Source: Bidens hawaiensis (Eukaryota > Streptophyta > Magnoliopsida > Asterales > Asteraceae). From it: DNA of 64,000 nt. Positions 10,526 to 20,969 of this stretch are shown here, in pieces. Every line of letters begins with the position of its first letter. Position 1 is the first letter of the stretch. Location: the NCBI GenBank assembly GCA_021521415.1, contig JAIQDT010007605.1, positions 62,001-126,000 on the forward strand. Reading direction: 5' to 3'. The position numbers and the translations under genes were made by a program. The notes under the pieces are model-generated. The model searched no databases. It had not been told where the DNA came from and saw only the letters and a list, made by a program, of their open reading frames with translations.

Positions 10526-11040
10526 CTATCCAATGAAACTTTTAAGAGAGTTGTTGGTTTGTTGTAGTTGATTCTTGATTTCTTGAGGGAGCTTTTGGAA
10601 GCATCTTTCGTACATGACCTCCGTTGCCTCCCCATAGTCCATGTAAGCTCTGTCTATGAGGAAGCCATTAAGCTCAGCTTCTACGATGATCGGAGTTATG
10701 ACTTTTGTGAGGGTTGGTCGGAGGGAAGCATATGTTTTGTTGGTTCCATGCAAGTGTTCGTTGGCTTTTGCAAATCTAAATCATGTTTACTCCAAACACA
10801 TTCTTTCCTCCCCCTTTACATTCTTTTGGAACTTTGAGTAGGTGAACTAACTCACCATTTTGAACGGCGTATTCAATACGCTTCTTTAATAGGATGCAAT
10901 CATTGGTGTGGTGACCAATGTCATTGTGGAATGCACAAAACTTGCCCGCGTCCCGTTTTCTTGTTTGCTTGGATAGTGGACGGGGAGGACAAAAATTGTG
11001 TTTGAGCTCCTTGGAGGCTAGATGTTCCTATGGAGTCTTA
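10526..11040 (-). pseudogene. Tat gag zinc-finger/protease region, copy 1
   Basis: Minus strand. The conserved block 'RDAGKFCAFHNDIGHHTNDC', followed by 'RIEYAVQNGELVHLL', lies at about 10835-10960 and is typical of the stretch between gag and protease in Tat/gypsy elements. It leads into the protease region at 10526-10753 ('PIIVEAELNGFLIDRAYMDY', then 'EVMYERCFQKLP'). The expected protease motif around Asp-Gly-Gly-Ser-Ser is degenerate here (DYGEAT), so proteolytic activity is unlikely. A second, diverged copy of the same segment lies immediately to the right (period about 491 bp). Confidence 0.7.
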
Positions 11041-12190
11041 GCTATAGGTTTGTTGGAGTTGATTCTTAGTTTCTTGAGGGAGTTTTAGGAAACATCTTTC
11101 ATACATAACCTTTGTTGCGGCCCTACAGTTAGGGGTGTACACGGACCAGACCAGATGAGAGCATGTCCATGTCCGTCCTTTAATCTTTTGACGGACAAAC
11201 GGATAGTTCACAAACACTCTACCGAATGAAAATTCATGTCCGTATCCGTCCATTAAGAAATTGAGTTTGTCCGTGTCCGTCCATTAATAATGTAAACGGA
11301 CGTTAAGGGACACTAATGGACTAACGAACATGTGAACATTAACGAACAACGTACAGACACTAATTGACACTAATGGACAAACATAAACGGTTACATATTA
11401 ATTCCAAACAACTTCACCTACAAATTCGGAATTACACCATATAAAATCGAAGTATACTTAACACTTCATATATTAACATAAAGTGGACCACTATAAGAGA
11501 TATCATACATATGTAGTAATACAAAAGTGTGATTAATAACACTATAAATTCCACAATTAAATTGCAATATTGGATAGATCTAAACACTTACAATACCGGA
11601 CGGACGTTACAGGACGTTATCGGTCTGACGTTACCAGACGTTCACGAACACTATTGAATGGACGTGGCCCTTGTCCACGTTCATCAATTAAGCTTATTGA
11701 ATGATTTTTTTTTGTCCATCTCCGGTCTGTTTATTAAACGGACAAAGATAAACAATCCTCTAGTCGAATGGACGAGCGAACGTCCGGCTCGCTTACAGCC
11801 CTACCCACAGTTCATGTAAGCTTCGTCTATAGGGAAGCTATTAAGCTCAACTTCTACTATTTCCAGAGTTGTGACTTTGTTGTGAGGGTTGGTCGGAGGG
11901 AACCATATGCTCTGTTGGTTCCATACAAGCGTTCGTTGCCTCTTGTTGCAGATTTGAATCATGTTTACTTCGAACACCTTCTTTCCGCCCCTTTACCTTT
12001 TTTGGGATCCTTGAGTAGGTGAGCTAACTCACCACTTTGAAAGAAATATTCAATACGCTTCTTTAATTGGAAACAATCATTGGTATGGTGCCCAATGTCG
12101 TTGTGGAAGACACAGAACTTGCCCGCATCCCGCTTGCTTATCGGTTTGGACAGTGTACAGGGAGGACCAAAGTTGTGCTTGACCTACTCG
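11041..12190 (-). pseudogene. tandem copy 2 of zinc-finger/protease region, split by hAT element
   Basis: The sequence at 11049-11129 and 11804-12190 repeats 10558-11040, with about 80-90% identity by eye. Both copies contain the blocks for 'EVMYERCF.KLPQE.KNQLQQ' and for the His/Cys-rich 'HNDIGHHTNDC'-like region (about 12070-12140 here). Placing 11129 next to 11804 restores alignment with copy 1, so the 674 bp between is an insertion. The duplicate is itself truncated by solo LTR A, and its end resumes at 14642-14675. Confidence 0.7.
11130..11803. mobile_element. hAT-type non-autonomous element
   Basis: 674 bp insertion with imperfect terminal inverted repeats: left taggggtgtacacggacc, right end reverse-complementing to tagggctgtaagcgagcc. 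The flanking 8 bp are cctacagt (11122-11129) and cccacagt (11804-11811), one mismatch. An 8 bp TSD and TAGGG-type termini fit the hAT superfamily. The interior is rich in scattered short motifs (ggacgtt, acggacaaa, cggacg, gtccgt) in both orientations, a common subterminal pattern for transposase binding. It has no coding capacity. The neighbouring duplicate shows the empty-site arrangement. Confidence 0.75.
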
Positions 12191-12691
12191 TGTTAGGCCC
12201 TGGTCCCGGTGCCCTACTTTTGCGTTGGATTTACTCATAAACACAGTTCTAAATATCAGAGTGAATTAAAACTTTCGCAGAAACATTAAACTTCGACCAT
12301 ATATTACATAATCATTCAAATCCTTCCATAATAATCAAACTCTTGTCTTTAAACATAATATAAAAGTCATATTTAAACATTATAACACTCTTCTCAAGAT
12401 GCTAGCCTCTTCAGTCATATGCCATGTGTCTTCATTCAAGTTAGCTGTCTTAACCTATTTACCTGCGTGCATACTAAAAGTCCGCTACGCTGAGTGAGTT
12501 CTAGTTAATCAGGCAACATACATTACATTCACATACTACATACTTAACTTGCTTTACTTTCTTTTGTACGTACACAAGTACATACCTTCATTCTTACTTT
12601 CATACATTAATTCTTTCTTACTTTCATACCTTCCATATTTTATCTTACTTTTACATACATACTTATACGTTTTAAAGAGCCTTTCACCCGA

Positions 12692-12795
12692 TAACCTCAC
12701 ATATATTGTTAGGGTCTGCCACCCTCCTTTCACATATATTATTAGGGTCTGCCACACTCATTTCATAGATATTATTTGGGTCTACCACCCTCATA
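12692..12795 (-). repeat. ~36 bp minisatellite in solo LTR A, 3 copies
   Basis: Three diverged units of 'cacatatattgttagggtctgccaccc' type. Copy C has five units of the same family at the equivalent place (61231-61410). Confidence 0.7.
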
Positions 12796-12814
12796 ACCAT
12801 ATGACCATACATAC

Positions 12815-12817
<3 letters not shown>

Positions 12818-12872
<55 letters not shown>
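12818..12872. repeat. (TA)n microsatellite
   Basis: Uninterrupted AT dinucleotide run of about 55 bases, at the 5' edge of the probable small Helitron. Confidence 0.95.
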
Positions 12873-12875
<3 letters not shown>

Positions 12876-13399
12876 ACTATTAAAAGAAAATAATTCTGGA
12901 CAAATGACATTCTGAGGTTAATTCTCACTATCAAATTCCCGCCAAAATAACTTCTAATCTATTGATGGGAAATAAAAAAAATCTTGGTTTGGTAATAAAT
13001 ATAGTATTGATTATAAATTTAACATATCGTATTAATTGGTCAATCTCCACTGATTGAATTATTAATGCCATAAATTATATTTTCTAACATACTTAATATA
13101 AAAGAAATATTAATATAATATAACATTTTTGTGAAATACTTAAGCTACATATTTCACATCGAATGACCTCATTGTTTTAAATGTTGCTTCCAATGACATT
13201 TCTTCATCATTGTATACTGATGGTAGAACAACTCATTCTCGATTTAAAATTCAAATATATTTGATGATATAAAACGACTATATTTGTAATACATTTTTTG
13301 ATATAATATAAAGAGACCTAGTTATCTTTTTTTATTTGTATTAATTTATTTATTGTAATTTATACATTAATTTATCCTGTGTAATACACGAGTTTCTAA
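12872..13399 (+). mobile_element. probable small non-autonomous Helitron inside solo LTR A
   Basis: Starts with actattaaaag, a usual plant Helitron 5' signature. Near the other end is a hairpin cctgtgtaatacacgag (13376-13392), 3 bases before ctaa (13396-13399), matching the Helitron pattern of a short hairpin then CTRR. The stretch has no counterpart in solo LTR copies B and C. The 5' TC is obscured by the (TA)n run and the 3' neighbour is A instead of T, so this is tentative. Confidence 0.42.
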
Positions 13400-14689
13400 A
13401 GCTTGTATATATATATATACACTATCACACATACCCTTAACCTTTTCTATATCAATCATATATCATTGATAAAACATTCACATATCAACATTTACCACTA
13501 AGGTAAGTGTATTAACTAATTACTTTGAGTATGCACACAACCCTGAAAACATAACAAAGAAATGGGGCTAGAAACTCACCTATGTCCTCTGCCTCTCAGA
13601 GTTAACTGTAATGCCCCTTCTTAGCCGTGCATGGATAACTGTGTAATAATTACAAGTATCAATTAACAACCTCTAACTATATCATACTTCTAGGTTAGTG
13701 AAACCTCTAGCTAACGGGGGTCCGGTGGCAGTGTGGTCTAGGGGTCGGCAACCCCTAGCAAGGTCCAAGCGACAGAGCCCCTGGCTGGAGTTTAAACCAT
13801 TCGAATAAAGTTTTCAAACCAATCGAATCAAGTGTTCAAACCAATCAAATCGAGTTTTCAAACCAATCGAATCGAGTTTTAATTGTATTCGATTCGTTTC
13901 TAATTCGATTAGTTCTTCCAATTCAATTCGAATCATTTCCAGTTCGAGTCGATTCGTTTTCCAAACTAATCGAGTTTCTCTAGAACTCGATTCAAACATG
14001 GTTTTTCGTGTATTTCCATTCCTGATCATATCCTTACATCCCGTTACCTTTTTACTAGTAAAACAAGTTCCAGGCCACAATAACTTCATTTTTCTCACTC
14101 TAACATGGTCCAAACGTCACTCGCTTGTCCCGTTTCATTCCAAGCATCTTGTTTACATTCAAGTTTACATTTTTCTTACATGATAAGGCCCGATTTGCCT
14201 TAGTATCAAATCCTAGGGCAAACCTACCTCAAAAACTTAACCTTTTGCCTAAAATGTACCTTTTTGGGTCACTTCTAGCTTTGGGTCTGATTCAACACGT
14301 GAATCTAGATGAGTTTCTTGCTTGTATGACAAAGATCTAACACAAACTCTTCTTGGTTCAGATTCAAATCTGAGCCAAAATGAAAGATGAGTGTTTCTGT
14401 GTGTTTTTGAGTATGTTATAGAGGCCGGGTGTAGGAATGAGGGTTTTAGGGTTTCAGGAAGGGTTTAAGGGTGTTTATATACCCCTAAGCCCATGGACCT
14501 AAGGCCCATCACCATCACTTATTCCATCATTTATTGTCCAAGCCCACACTGTATTATTTTTACTTAACTTAACTAAATAACAACACACCATTAAGTAAAC
14601 GAAATTCTTTTATTTATTATTATCAAAAGTAGGATGTTACACCTCGGAGGCCAGGATCTCTTATGGAGGTTTAGTTAGCACTAAGGAAA

Positions 14690-16126
14690 TCAGCTTGTCT
14701 TTCCCTTGTGGTTTTCGATGTTGAGAAGGGTGGCTTCTGTCATCTGACCTTCTGTGCTAGTGGTGCTTCAGAGGATGTTTCTCAACGAAGGACTGGAATC
14801 CAGGATTCTTCCCTTCTAAGGGGTAGCTTCTCCAGTTTCTATGGTCATATTTCCTTCTTTCTTGATTATCCAAGGCTTCCTCCCCCAAAGGTAAGCTTCT
14901 ATTCATTCGAAGGCATCTTTCAATTTTTTAGGAATGTTTTCGTGGAACCTTATTACTAGCTTCTTGGCTTTTATGGTGTTCATGTAGTCGGACAGACGCA
15001 TCTTTTCTGAAGCACCACTATATTTCAAGCATTCTTTCTTGTATCTATCCATGAAGACTCTAAGGTCTTCTTGTTCCTTTTTCCTAATTTGATGTAGGAC
15101 AACTGCGTCTTTGGTGCACCTTCTTTGTTGAGTGAAGCTGGTCAAGAAGCTTTGACATAAGTAATCAAAGGAAGCCATGCTTCTTGACGGAAAGGAGTTA
15201 AGCCAGCTTGTCTTTCTCTTGTGGTTTTCGATGTTGAGAAGGGTGGCTTCTGTCATCTGACCTTCTGTGCTAGTGGTGCTTCTGAGGGTGTTTCTCATCG
15301 AAGGACTGGAATCGAGGATTCTTTCCTTCTAAGGGGTAGCTTCTCCAGTTTCTATGGTCACATTTCCTTCTTTCTTGATTATCCAAGGCTTCCTCCCCCG
15401 GAGGTAAGCTTCTATTCTTTCGAAGGCATCTTTCAGTTTTTGAGGAATGTTTTCGTGGAACCTTATTACTAGCTTCTTGGATTTTATGGTGTTCATGTAG
15501 TCGGACATACACATCTTTTTTGAAGCACCACTATAATTCAAGCATTCTTTCTTGTATCTATCCATGAAGACTCTAAGGTCTTCTTGTTCTTTTTTCCTAA
15601 TTTGATGTAGGACAGCTGCGTCTTCGGTGCACCTTCTTTGTTGAGTGAAGCTGGTCAAGAAGCTTTGATATAAGTAATCAAAAGAAGCCATGCTTCTTGA
15701 CAGAAATGAGTTAAACCACAGTCTGGCAGGTCCTACTAAAGTTTGCATGAACATGTGATAACAGTCCGCATTGTTCCTTCGTTCTATGGTAGCTACTCTC
15801 TTGAAGATATGAAGATGATATTTGGGATCTTCTGTTCTGTCATAAGTCTTAATGTTAGCCGACATCTTGATTTTTGTTTGGAACACAAAGTTTGCTATAT
15901 TTTCGGAGAAGCATGACAAGGTTGACGACTTGTAGCATTGGTAAGGTTCCAAGTGTGTCAAGTCGCCTGTATTACTAGCGATTATACTTAGAGCTTGGGT
16001 TACCACGGGATGGCTCATGGCTGGGAAGCCTTGAGAAGCTTGCCACCGTAAGCTTCCTGGCCATGGTTGACCATATTGAGACATCATCAAGGCATCCATC
16101 TGAGGGTATGTCATACTAGGAAGCAT
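14690..16126 (-). pseudogene. Tat gag with internal tandem duplication
   Basis: Minus strand. The 265-codon open frame 15329-16126 is the gag capsid region: 'FSENIANFVFQTKIKMSANI' (about 15855-15915), 'YDRTEDPKYHLHIF', 'MFMQTLVGPARLWFNS', 'FLTSFTQQRRC' and 'FMDRYKKECLNY'. This is the Retrotrans_gag fold of gypsy elements, which packages the RNA in the cytoplasmic particle. The C-terminal half is repeated: 14694-15206 copies 15207-15720 with a 513 bp period (a multiple of three), so 'SFLTSFTQQRRC' and 'RFHENIPKKLKDAFE' recur in frame at 14903-15298. The duplicate has frameshifts relative to the first. Solo LTR A separates this from protease. Upstream, gag stops at 16150 against an LTR, so the 5' LTR is missing. 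Confidence 0.8.
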
Positions 16127-16150
16127 GCCCGACTATAGGTAAGGTCTAGG

Positions 16151-17791
16151 TGTCACACCCCAACCTACAGCGGAAATGCCGGGGTGTGAGCTGATTGCTC
16201 ACAGCTCTCAAGGTACTATCATGCAATAATTAAAATTATAATATCTATTAAGTTAAATTCAAATAAAACCAAAAATATTCAAATACAAAATCCATCATTC
16301 AAATAAGTCAAACAAAACAATTATATCAAAGATAAAAATCTTGTTTATTCTCTCTATCTTTCAAATCCTAAGTTTTCTTCCAACCAGCTTGAACAACACA
16401 TCACACGATAACCTGCATATGCGTTAAAAATACAATAGGTTTGTCAACACAAGGTTGAGTGAGTAGCACACCAGATTTGGTGTATATAATAATAAATAAA
16501 AAAATCATAATAAATAAAAAACATTCAACAATGTCAAATGAGATAAGCAATTCAACCAATAATCAAGTAAATGAGCTGTCGATGAGCACGATGCTAGATA
16601 AACTATACGATGGCTATTACGACGGTCGTATGATCATACTGTTAAGAGATTATGTTGGACCTCTCTGAATGCGATTCAATTAGAGCATATAAGCACATAG
16701 AAAGTATGGTATAATTTGTTACACACAAGTGACAAACAATTGAAATTTTAGTATTAGATAATAGGAGAATATATAGTAACGCATACCACCCCAAAACGAT
16801 AAAAAAATAAGTGTAAAAGAGGGAATGTGATACTCACCTGATCGGATGAATGGAATATAAATGATGATGTGAAAGAGATGAACCATTCGGGATATACCGT
16901 CAAGGATTCCTAGTTAAATAATATAAATTAAGAATACATGATATAAAATAATTTAATTAATTTAGATATCGATGTGATTTGAGTTATGTTGATAAGAATA
17001 ATTATTGATTGAAAAACTGCTGACTATTATTATTGCAGACCAATATTATTGTTATATTTTGTTTAAAAGAATTATTTCAAAATACCATCAATTTTATACT
17101 TGATCAGATATTTAAGCAATTTAATTAAATAAATTTAATATCACATATGAAGAAACACACACGATAGAGCTTCAATCGATTGAATCGTTCATATCGATTA
17201 AACACCGGATCTAGTTATATGATATATGTTTATGTATAATAGACTTGATAAAATTAACGAAGTGTTGAGTATATAATCGGACAGAGTAACGACACAAGAG
17301 AAAATACTAGTTATATGATGTATGTTTATGTATAATAGACTTGATAAAATTAACGAAGTGTTGAGTAGATAATCGGACAGAGTAACGGCACAAGAGAAAA
17401 TACTTTATAAACACTTAAATTAATCTTAGGTTGAACAACCTATTTATAGAAGACGAATGCCATTCGTTACAAATTCCATAACGAATGGCCTTCATTCGTC
17501 TTCATTACATATATAACCAAAATGGTATAGTGAATGACTCATTCGCTATACCCCATTCTTCAACATTCCATGACGAATGGATATAATACTAACAATTAAG
17601 GTTCATTCGTTAAACATCCTTAACGAATGAACAATAATAAACACGATTGGTCTCATTCGTTAAATATCCTTAACGAATGAGCCATTAATTAACGAATGAG
17701 ACTCATAACTACTAAATTGCCCTTACATTAAAATAATATTAATTTACATAACGATTACAAAGACTCGAGACTAAAAAACTGTGCACTAACA
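16151..17791 (-). mobile_element. LTR of an unassigned retroelement (copy D)
   Basis: On the minus strand it begins TGTTAGTGCACAG (17791) and ends GGTTGGGGTGTGACA (16151), TG...CA. Just outside its start is a purine tract (agacgaggggtg on minus, 17792-17803), so it reads as a 3' LTR. A TATA-like box (ctataaatag, about 17448-17457, minus) lies downstream of an array of attcgtta/taacgaat motifs (17455-17700). A 96 bp tandem duplication lies at 17211-17306 and 17307-17402. A left TSD cannot be tested because the right side is truncated. Treating this as one LTR of 1,641 bp is inference. Confidence 0.5.
17211..17402. repeat. 96 bp tandem duplication
   Basis: Two nearly identical adjacent copies starting ctagttatatgat at 17211 and 17307. 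Confidence 0.85.
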
Positions 17792-18112
17792 AACACCCCT
17801 CGTCTTGAGCTATATGTCTTTACTTTATTGAAACCTCTTGGTTTTCCAATCATGAATCCCGAACGCATGACACACGTACAACGCGTTGGAATTGCATAGT
17901 TCGATCATAATCTTCACGCCTTTCAAATAGAATCTTGTTCTCGAACAAAACATCGTTGTCGGTCTCTGATAAATTAACGAGCCGCATTGGGTCTATGACT
18001 AGTATAAAATTAGTCTTCATCCCTTTGCCCAACACGATGGCCGCCTCGCTTGTTCACGTTCAGAATCCATGTCGTCCGTCACCCCCATTTCCACCATATC
18101 CACCATCATCAT
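17792..18112 (-). pseudogene. internal fragment of retroelement D, function unknown
   Basis: A minus-strand frame reads from a Gly-rich stretch (about 18065-18110, 'GGYGGNGGDGRHGF') into an open part at 17850-18035 ('VLGKGMKTNFILVIDPMRL', 'NDVLFENKILFERREDYDR'), stopping just before the polypurine tract. I do not recognise a domain. It ends abruptly at 18112 where the Athila LTR begins, so the element was truncated or interrupted there. It could be the 3' end of an internal ORF; no function is proposed. Confidence 0.35.
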
Positions 18113-19694
18113 TGATATAAACGCTAAATATTTATGTTTCCCTTGCATATTTTATTTAATATTTTAATAGTTTATGTTCGTTTTTAGTCGAGATTTGTAT
18201 ACTACAAACACTTTTATGTTTCGTAGGCAATGGAAGTTGATCGTGAATGAAAAGGGCGAAAAACGAGTTAAAAAGAGCCAAAACGGAGATCCGGAACGTG
18301 TCAGGAAGGAACCGGATAGAGAACCTGGTCTGAACGGCCACCCTATTTTTACACGCCGCGCTGCGCGACGGGAATGTCTTCTGAGGCCGCGCGACGCTTA
18401 GTGACTCTGATGGAATTTTTTTATTTCGTTTTTGTTAATTGTTGGGCCCTGTGTTCAGTATTTAAACATCCCTAACTTTAACCTAAACATAAAATGCTGC
18501 CCCCAGATGAATTCGGAGGGTTTGAAGGCAAGAGAACATCCGGTGAAGAGCTTTACGTTCAAGATCGAAGACTACGGGTTTTATCGCCTTTAATCTTTTG
18601 TTTCTCATTATTTCACCATGTTTTCAGTTTTATTTGTTTTGTTTGATTTAGACCTTATGATGCTAGGCTAAAACTTCGTAAACTACCTAGGTCATGATGA
18701 ACCTTTGTTCGGTTTGATTTTGATTGGGACTTTGTTCGTTATGGATTTTATGTTTTAAGAAAATTGTTGAGTTTGATGAAATTGATGTGTATGATTGCTT
18801 GGTTTTATTTACTTGGACTTATTGTTTCACAGTGCCCTTGGTGATTGTTTCATAGGAAAGGGTTTTGTTAGGTCTTTTACTATGTGTTCTTGACTAGTTT
18901 ATGATTGATATGAAATAAGATCATAGAAACAATAAAACTAATTAAATAAATAAAAGTGAGCTGCTAGCCTAGAAAGCTGTAAGGTGATAGGTTATTGATA
19001 GATCTTTGTTGGTCAATATTGCTAGATTTAGTTCTTCGTAAGGAGTCCGTCTAGGTTTGATCGTCAACTTAGTCTACTTAGCTATCTTTGATTTCCGCGC
19101 TGTAAGGTAGGATTTCGTCATCAAGATACTTAAACATAAATTATTAAATAACCGTAAGGAAGTTTAATTCAATAAACTTGTGAAGGTCAAGGGTTCTGTT
19201 CGGCTTTTCTGTCAAGGGTCTATTTTACGATCCCAGTTTCATAACTTAAGTTTGCCAGTTATTTGATTGCCGTAACATTGGGGATTCTAGTCTTGGTAGT
19301 TATCTTTATCATCTGAATTAATCTAAGCATTTTAAGATTTTATTATATTTTATTTAATTAGAGTTAAGTTTATTATATTTAATTAATTAGGTTTTAAGTA
19401 ATGATTATGTTTTATTATTATTTAATTAATAAGGGTTTAGTTTATAGTTTATTAGTATTTAGTTTAAAAATCCTCCTCAAATATTATTATTAAATAGTCG
19501 TGTCTTTAGTCGAGTCTAATTTGCTAGTTTCATAATTTATAGAGTCTCGTGGGTTCGATATCCGGACTTACTTAGCTGTATTAGAGTCGACCGGTACACT
19601 TGCCGGTTAGTAGTTTAAGTTAAGTTTAAGAGTCTAGAGTATTACTTAGTGTCTAGATTTAGCGTATTTTTATTTGACTACTTTTATCACATCA
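18113..19694 (+). mobile_element. Athila-like LTR 1 (left LTR of tandem)
   Basis: 1,582 bp, beginning TGATATAAACGC and ending TATCACATCA. It is followed 6 bases later by an Athila-type PBS. It matches, by eye at high identity, the split LTR at 25016-25283 plus 50265-51684, apart from two deletions of roughly 40-45 bp here. A GC-rich patch with CGCG-containing short palindromes lies at 18350-18400. A stretch of AT-rich sequence with 'ttatttaattaa' repeats lies at 19330-19450. Confidence 0.82.
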
Positions 19695-19700
19695 AGTTTT

Positions 19701-19718
19701 TGGCGCCGTTGCTGGGGA
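19701..19718 (+). other. Athila primer binding site, unit 1
   Basis: tggcgccgttgctgggga follows the LTR; this is the Asp-tRNA-type PBS characteristic of Athila and related Ty3/gypsy elements. Confidence 0.85.
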
Positions 19719-19864
19719 CTTTTGGCGATTGCTTTAATTGGACTTATTTGCTACATACGTGCTATTTGTTTTCTTTTTCTTTGAGTCGTAGGAGTCTAAT
19801 TTAGTTTCAGTTTATTTTTAAGTATTCGAGTCTACTCACTTGGTCTTTTGCGTTTTTCAGGTTT

Positions 19865-20890
19865 ATGCCACATCTTCGTTCGCAAGGACCGCCGCTGGAT
19901 AATCTGTATTTTTCTCCATTGAAAATCGAGGCTAGCTCGTCAGCAGAGAAACAACTATCAGAAGCTTCATCTACACCAGAGTCGTCACCACACAGTTCAC
20001 CACCAGAAAGTCCCAAAATCCGAACAGAAGTTCAAATAGCCGACGATAGTACAATTGCTGCTCAAGCCTTCGATGGCTTAACCGGAAACCAGTCATGCAT
20101 CGTCATTCCCCAGATCGACAATCCCAACTCATGGCAGATTCCGTCATATGTCATGAACAATATAGTTCAAACTAATCAGTTTCATTGGCGTAATGACGAA
20201 GATGCACCAACACACATTAACCGGCTCTACCGCGTTTTGAAAACTTTTAATTTACAAGGTGCTACTGAAGATGCTATTTTCTTACATCTTTTTCCGGTTT
20301 CACTTGCAGGTAAAGTAGCTCTTTGGCTTGACACTCAACCACCTGGCACATTCACTACGTGGGAAACACTACGTTCTGCGTTTATCAAGAGATATTTCCC
20401 ACCTACTAATGCGGCTATTCTTCGTGATCAGATTCACTCGTTCCACATGGAGCCAAATGAACAATATTGCCATGCTTGGGAGCGTTTTCAGACCTGCTTG
20501 CCCATTGTTCACAGAATGGTCGTACGCCATGGGCTATCGTGGAAAATTTTACAATGGGCTAACCTACGAAACCCAAGTTCATTTTGACACGGCTGTAGGA
20601 GGTAATTTAATGGCAAGGAAGAATGTCACCGAATGTAACGAGATGCTTGAAAGATTTGCTCAATCGGATTACGCCAAAGGGCCACAACGCGGGAATTCCA
20701 CTCCCGTCAGCAGTACATCCTCATATTCTCGAGGGGTACACCAGGTTAATCTGGATACTACTGTGTCTGCTGCTTTGGAATCATTAACTAGAGAGGTGAA
20801 GGAACCTAAGGCCAATGTTAATAACATGTCACTTTGGAGTGCCCTTGATGAATCAAGAGGTCGATTTTATTGCTGGTCAAAACAAGTTTC
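19865..20890 (+). pseudogene. Athila-like gag, unit 1
   Basis: Start chosen at ATG 19865, four bases after a 'tttttcag' acceptor-like sequence. The same start and context occur in unit 2. A Ser/Pro-rich N-terminus (about residues 20-60) is followed by the Retrotrans_gag core ('FHWRNDEDAPTHINRLYRVL', 'AIFLHLFPVSLAGKVALWL', 'SAFIKRYFPP', 'EQYCHAWERF'). Gag would form the particle that packages element RNA. A frameshift near 20497, where unit 2 reads on as 'LLARCSQNG', breaks the frame, and the remaining gag continues in a second frame to about 20890. Relative to unit 2, the CCHC knuckle region (20815-20845) is deleted and about 100 bp near 20915-21030 differ. Confidence 0.83.
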
Positions 20891-20969
20891 CTAATGCTTT
20901 TAATAGTAGCAACAGTCAGTAAGCTCTCACTTATCTTCTTCATTTACGAAAATAGATAGATAAGAAAAG

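Larger units (their letters stand above)
12191..14641 (-). mobile_element. solo LTR, family TGTAACATCC, copy A
   Basis: 2,451 bp. On the minus strand it begins TGTAACATCCTAC at 14641 and ends GGGCCTAACA at 12191. The flanking 5 bp are actcg (12186-12190) and cctcg (14642-14646), 4 of 5 matching. It shares long stretches with copies B (27303-29361) and C (59098-61895): the block around 'gtttctagccccatttcc' with 'cggggctgtgtgcatac' (here 13529-13580, minus), and the end block 'gaactgtgtttatgagtaaatc' near 12230-12260. No internal domain or second LTR is present, so it is a solo LTR left by LTR-LTR recombination. It interrupts the Tat gag-pro region. It contains a (TA)n tract and a probable small Helitron. 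Confidence 0.85.
2900..16150 (-). mobile_element. Ty3/gypsy retrotransposon, Tat lineage, decayed and nested
   Basis: Read on the minus strand the order is gag (16126 to about 14690), zinc knuckle and protease (to 10526), RT (to about 9590), RNase H plus a second archaeal-type RNase H (to 8814), and integrase (to about 6600). A plus-strand ORF follows in antisense (3904-5848), then a probable 3' LTR. A dual RNase H and an antisense ORF between integrase and the 3' LTR are hallmarks reported for Tat elements such as Grande. The 5' LTR is not seen: the right side stops at 16150 against another LTR. Insertions inside it are Cassandra (7564-8149), a hAT-type element (11130-11803) and solo LTR A (12191-14641). 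Frameshifts, stops and an RT deletion make it inactive. Lineage is inferred from domain order; the outer left border is uncertain. Confidence 0.75.

Noticed and set aside
12549..12893. 114-codon ORF rich in Tyr/Ile
   Set aside because: Produced by minisatellite and (TA)n sequence within solo LTR A.
14708..15472. Twin plus-strand ORFs of 83 codons at 14708-14959 and 15221-15472
   Set aside because: Antisense shadows of the tandemly duplicated minus-strand gag.
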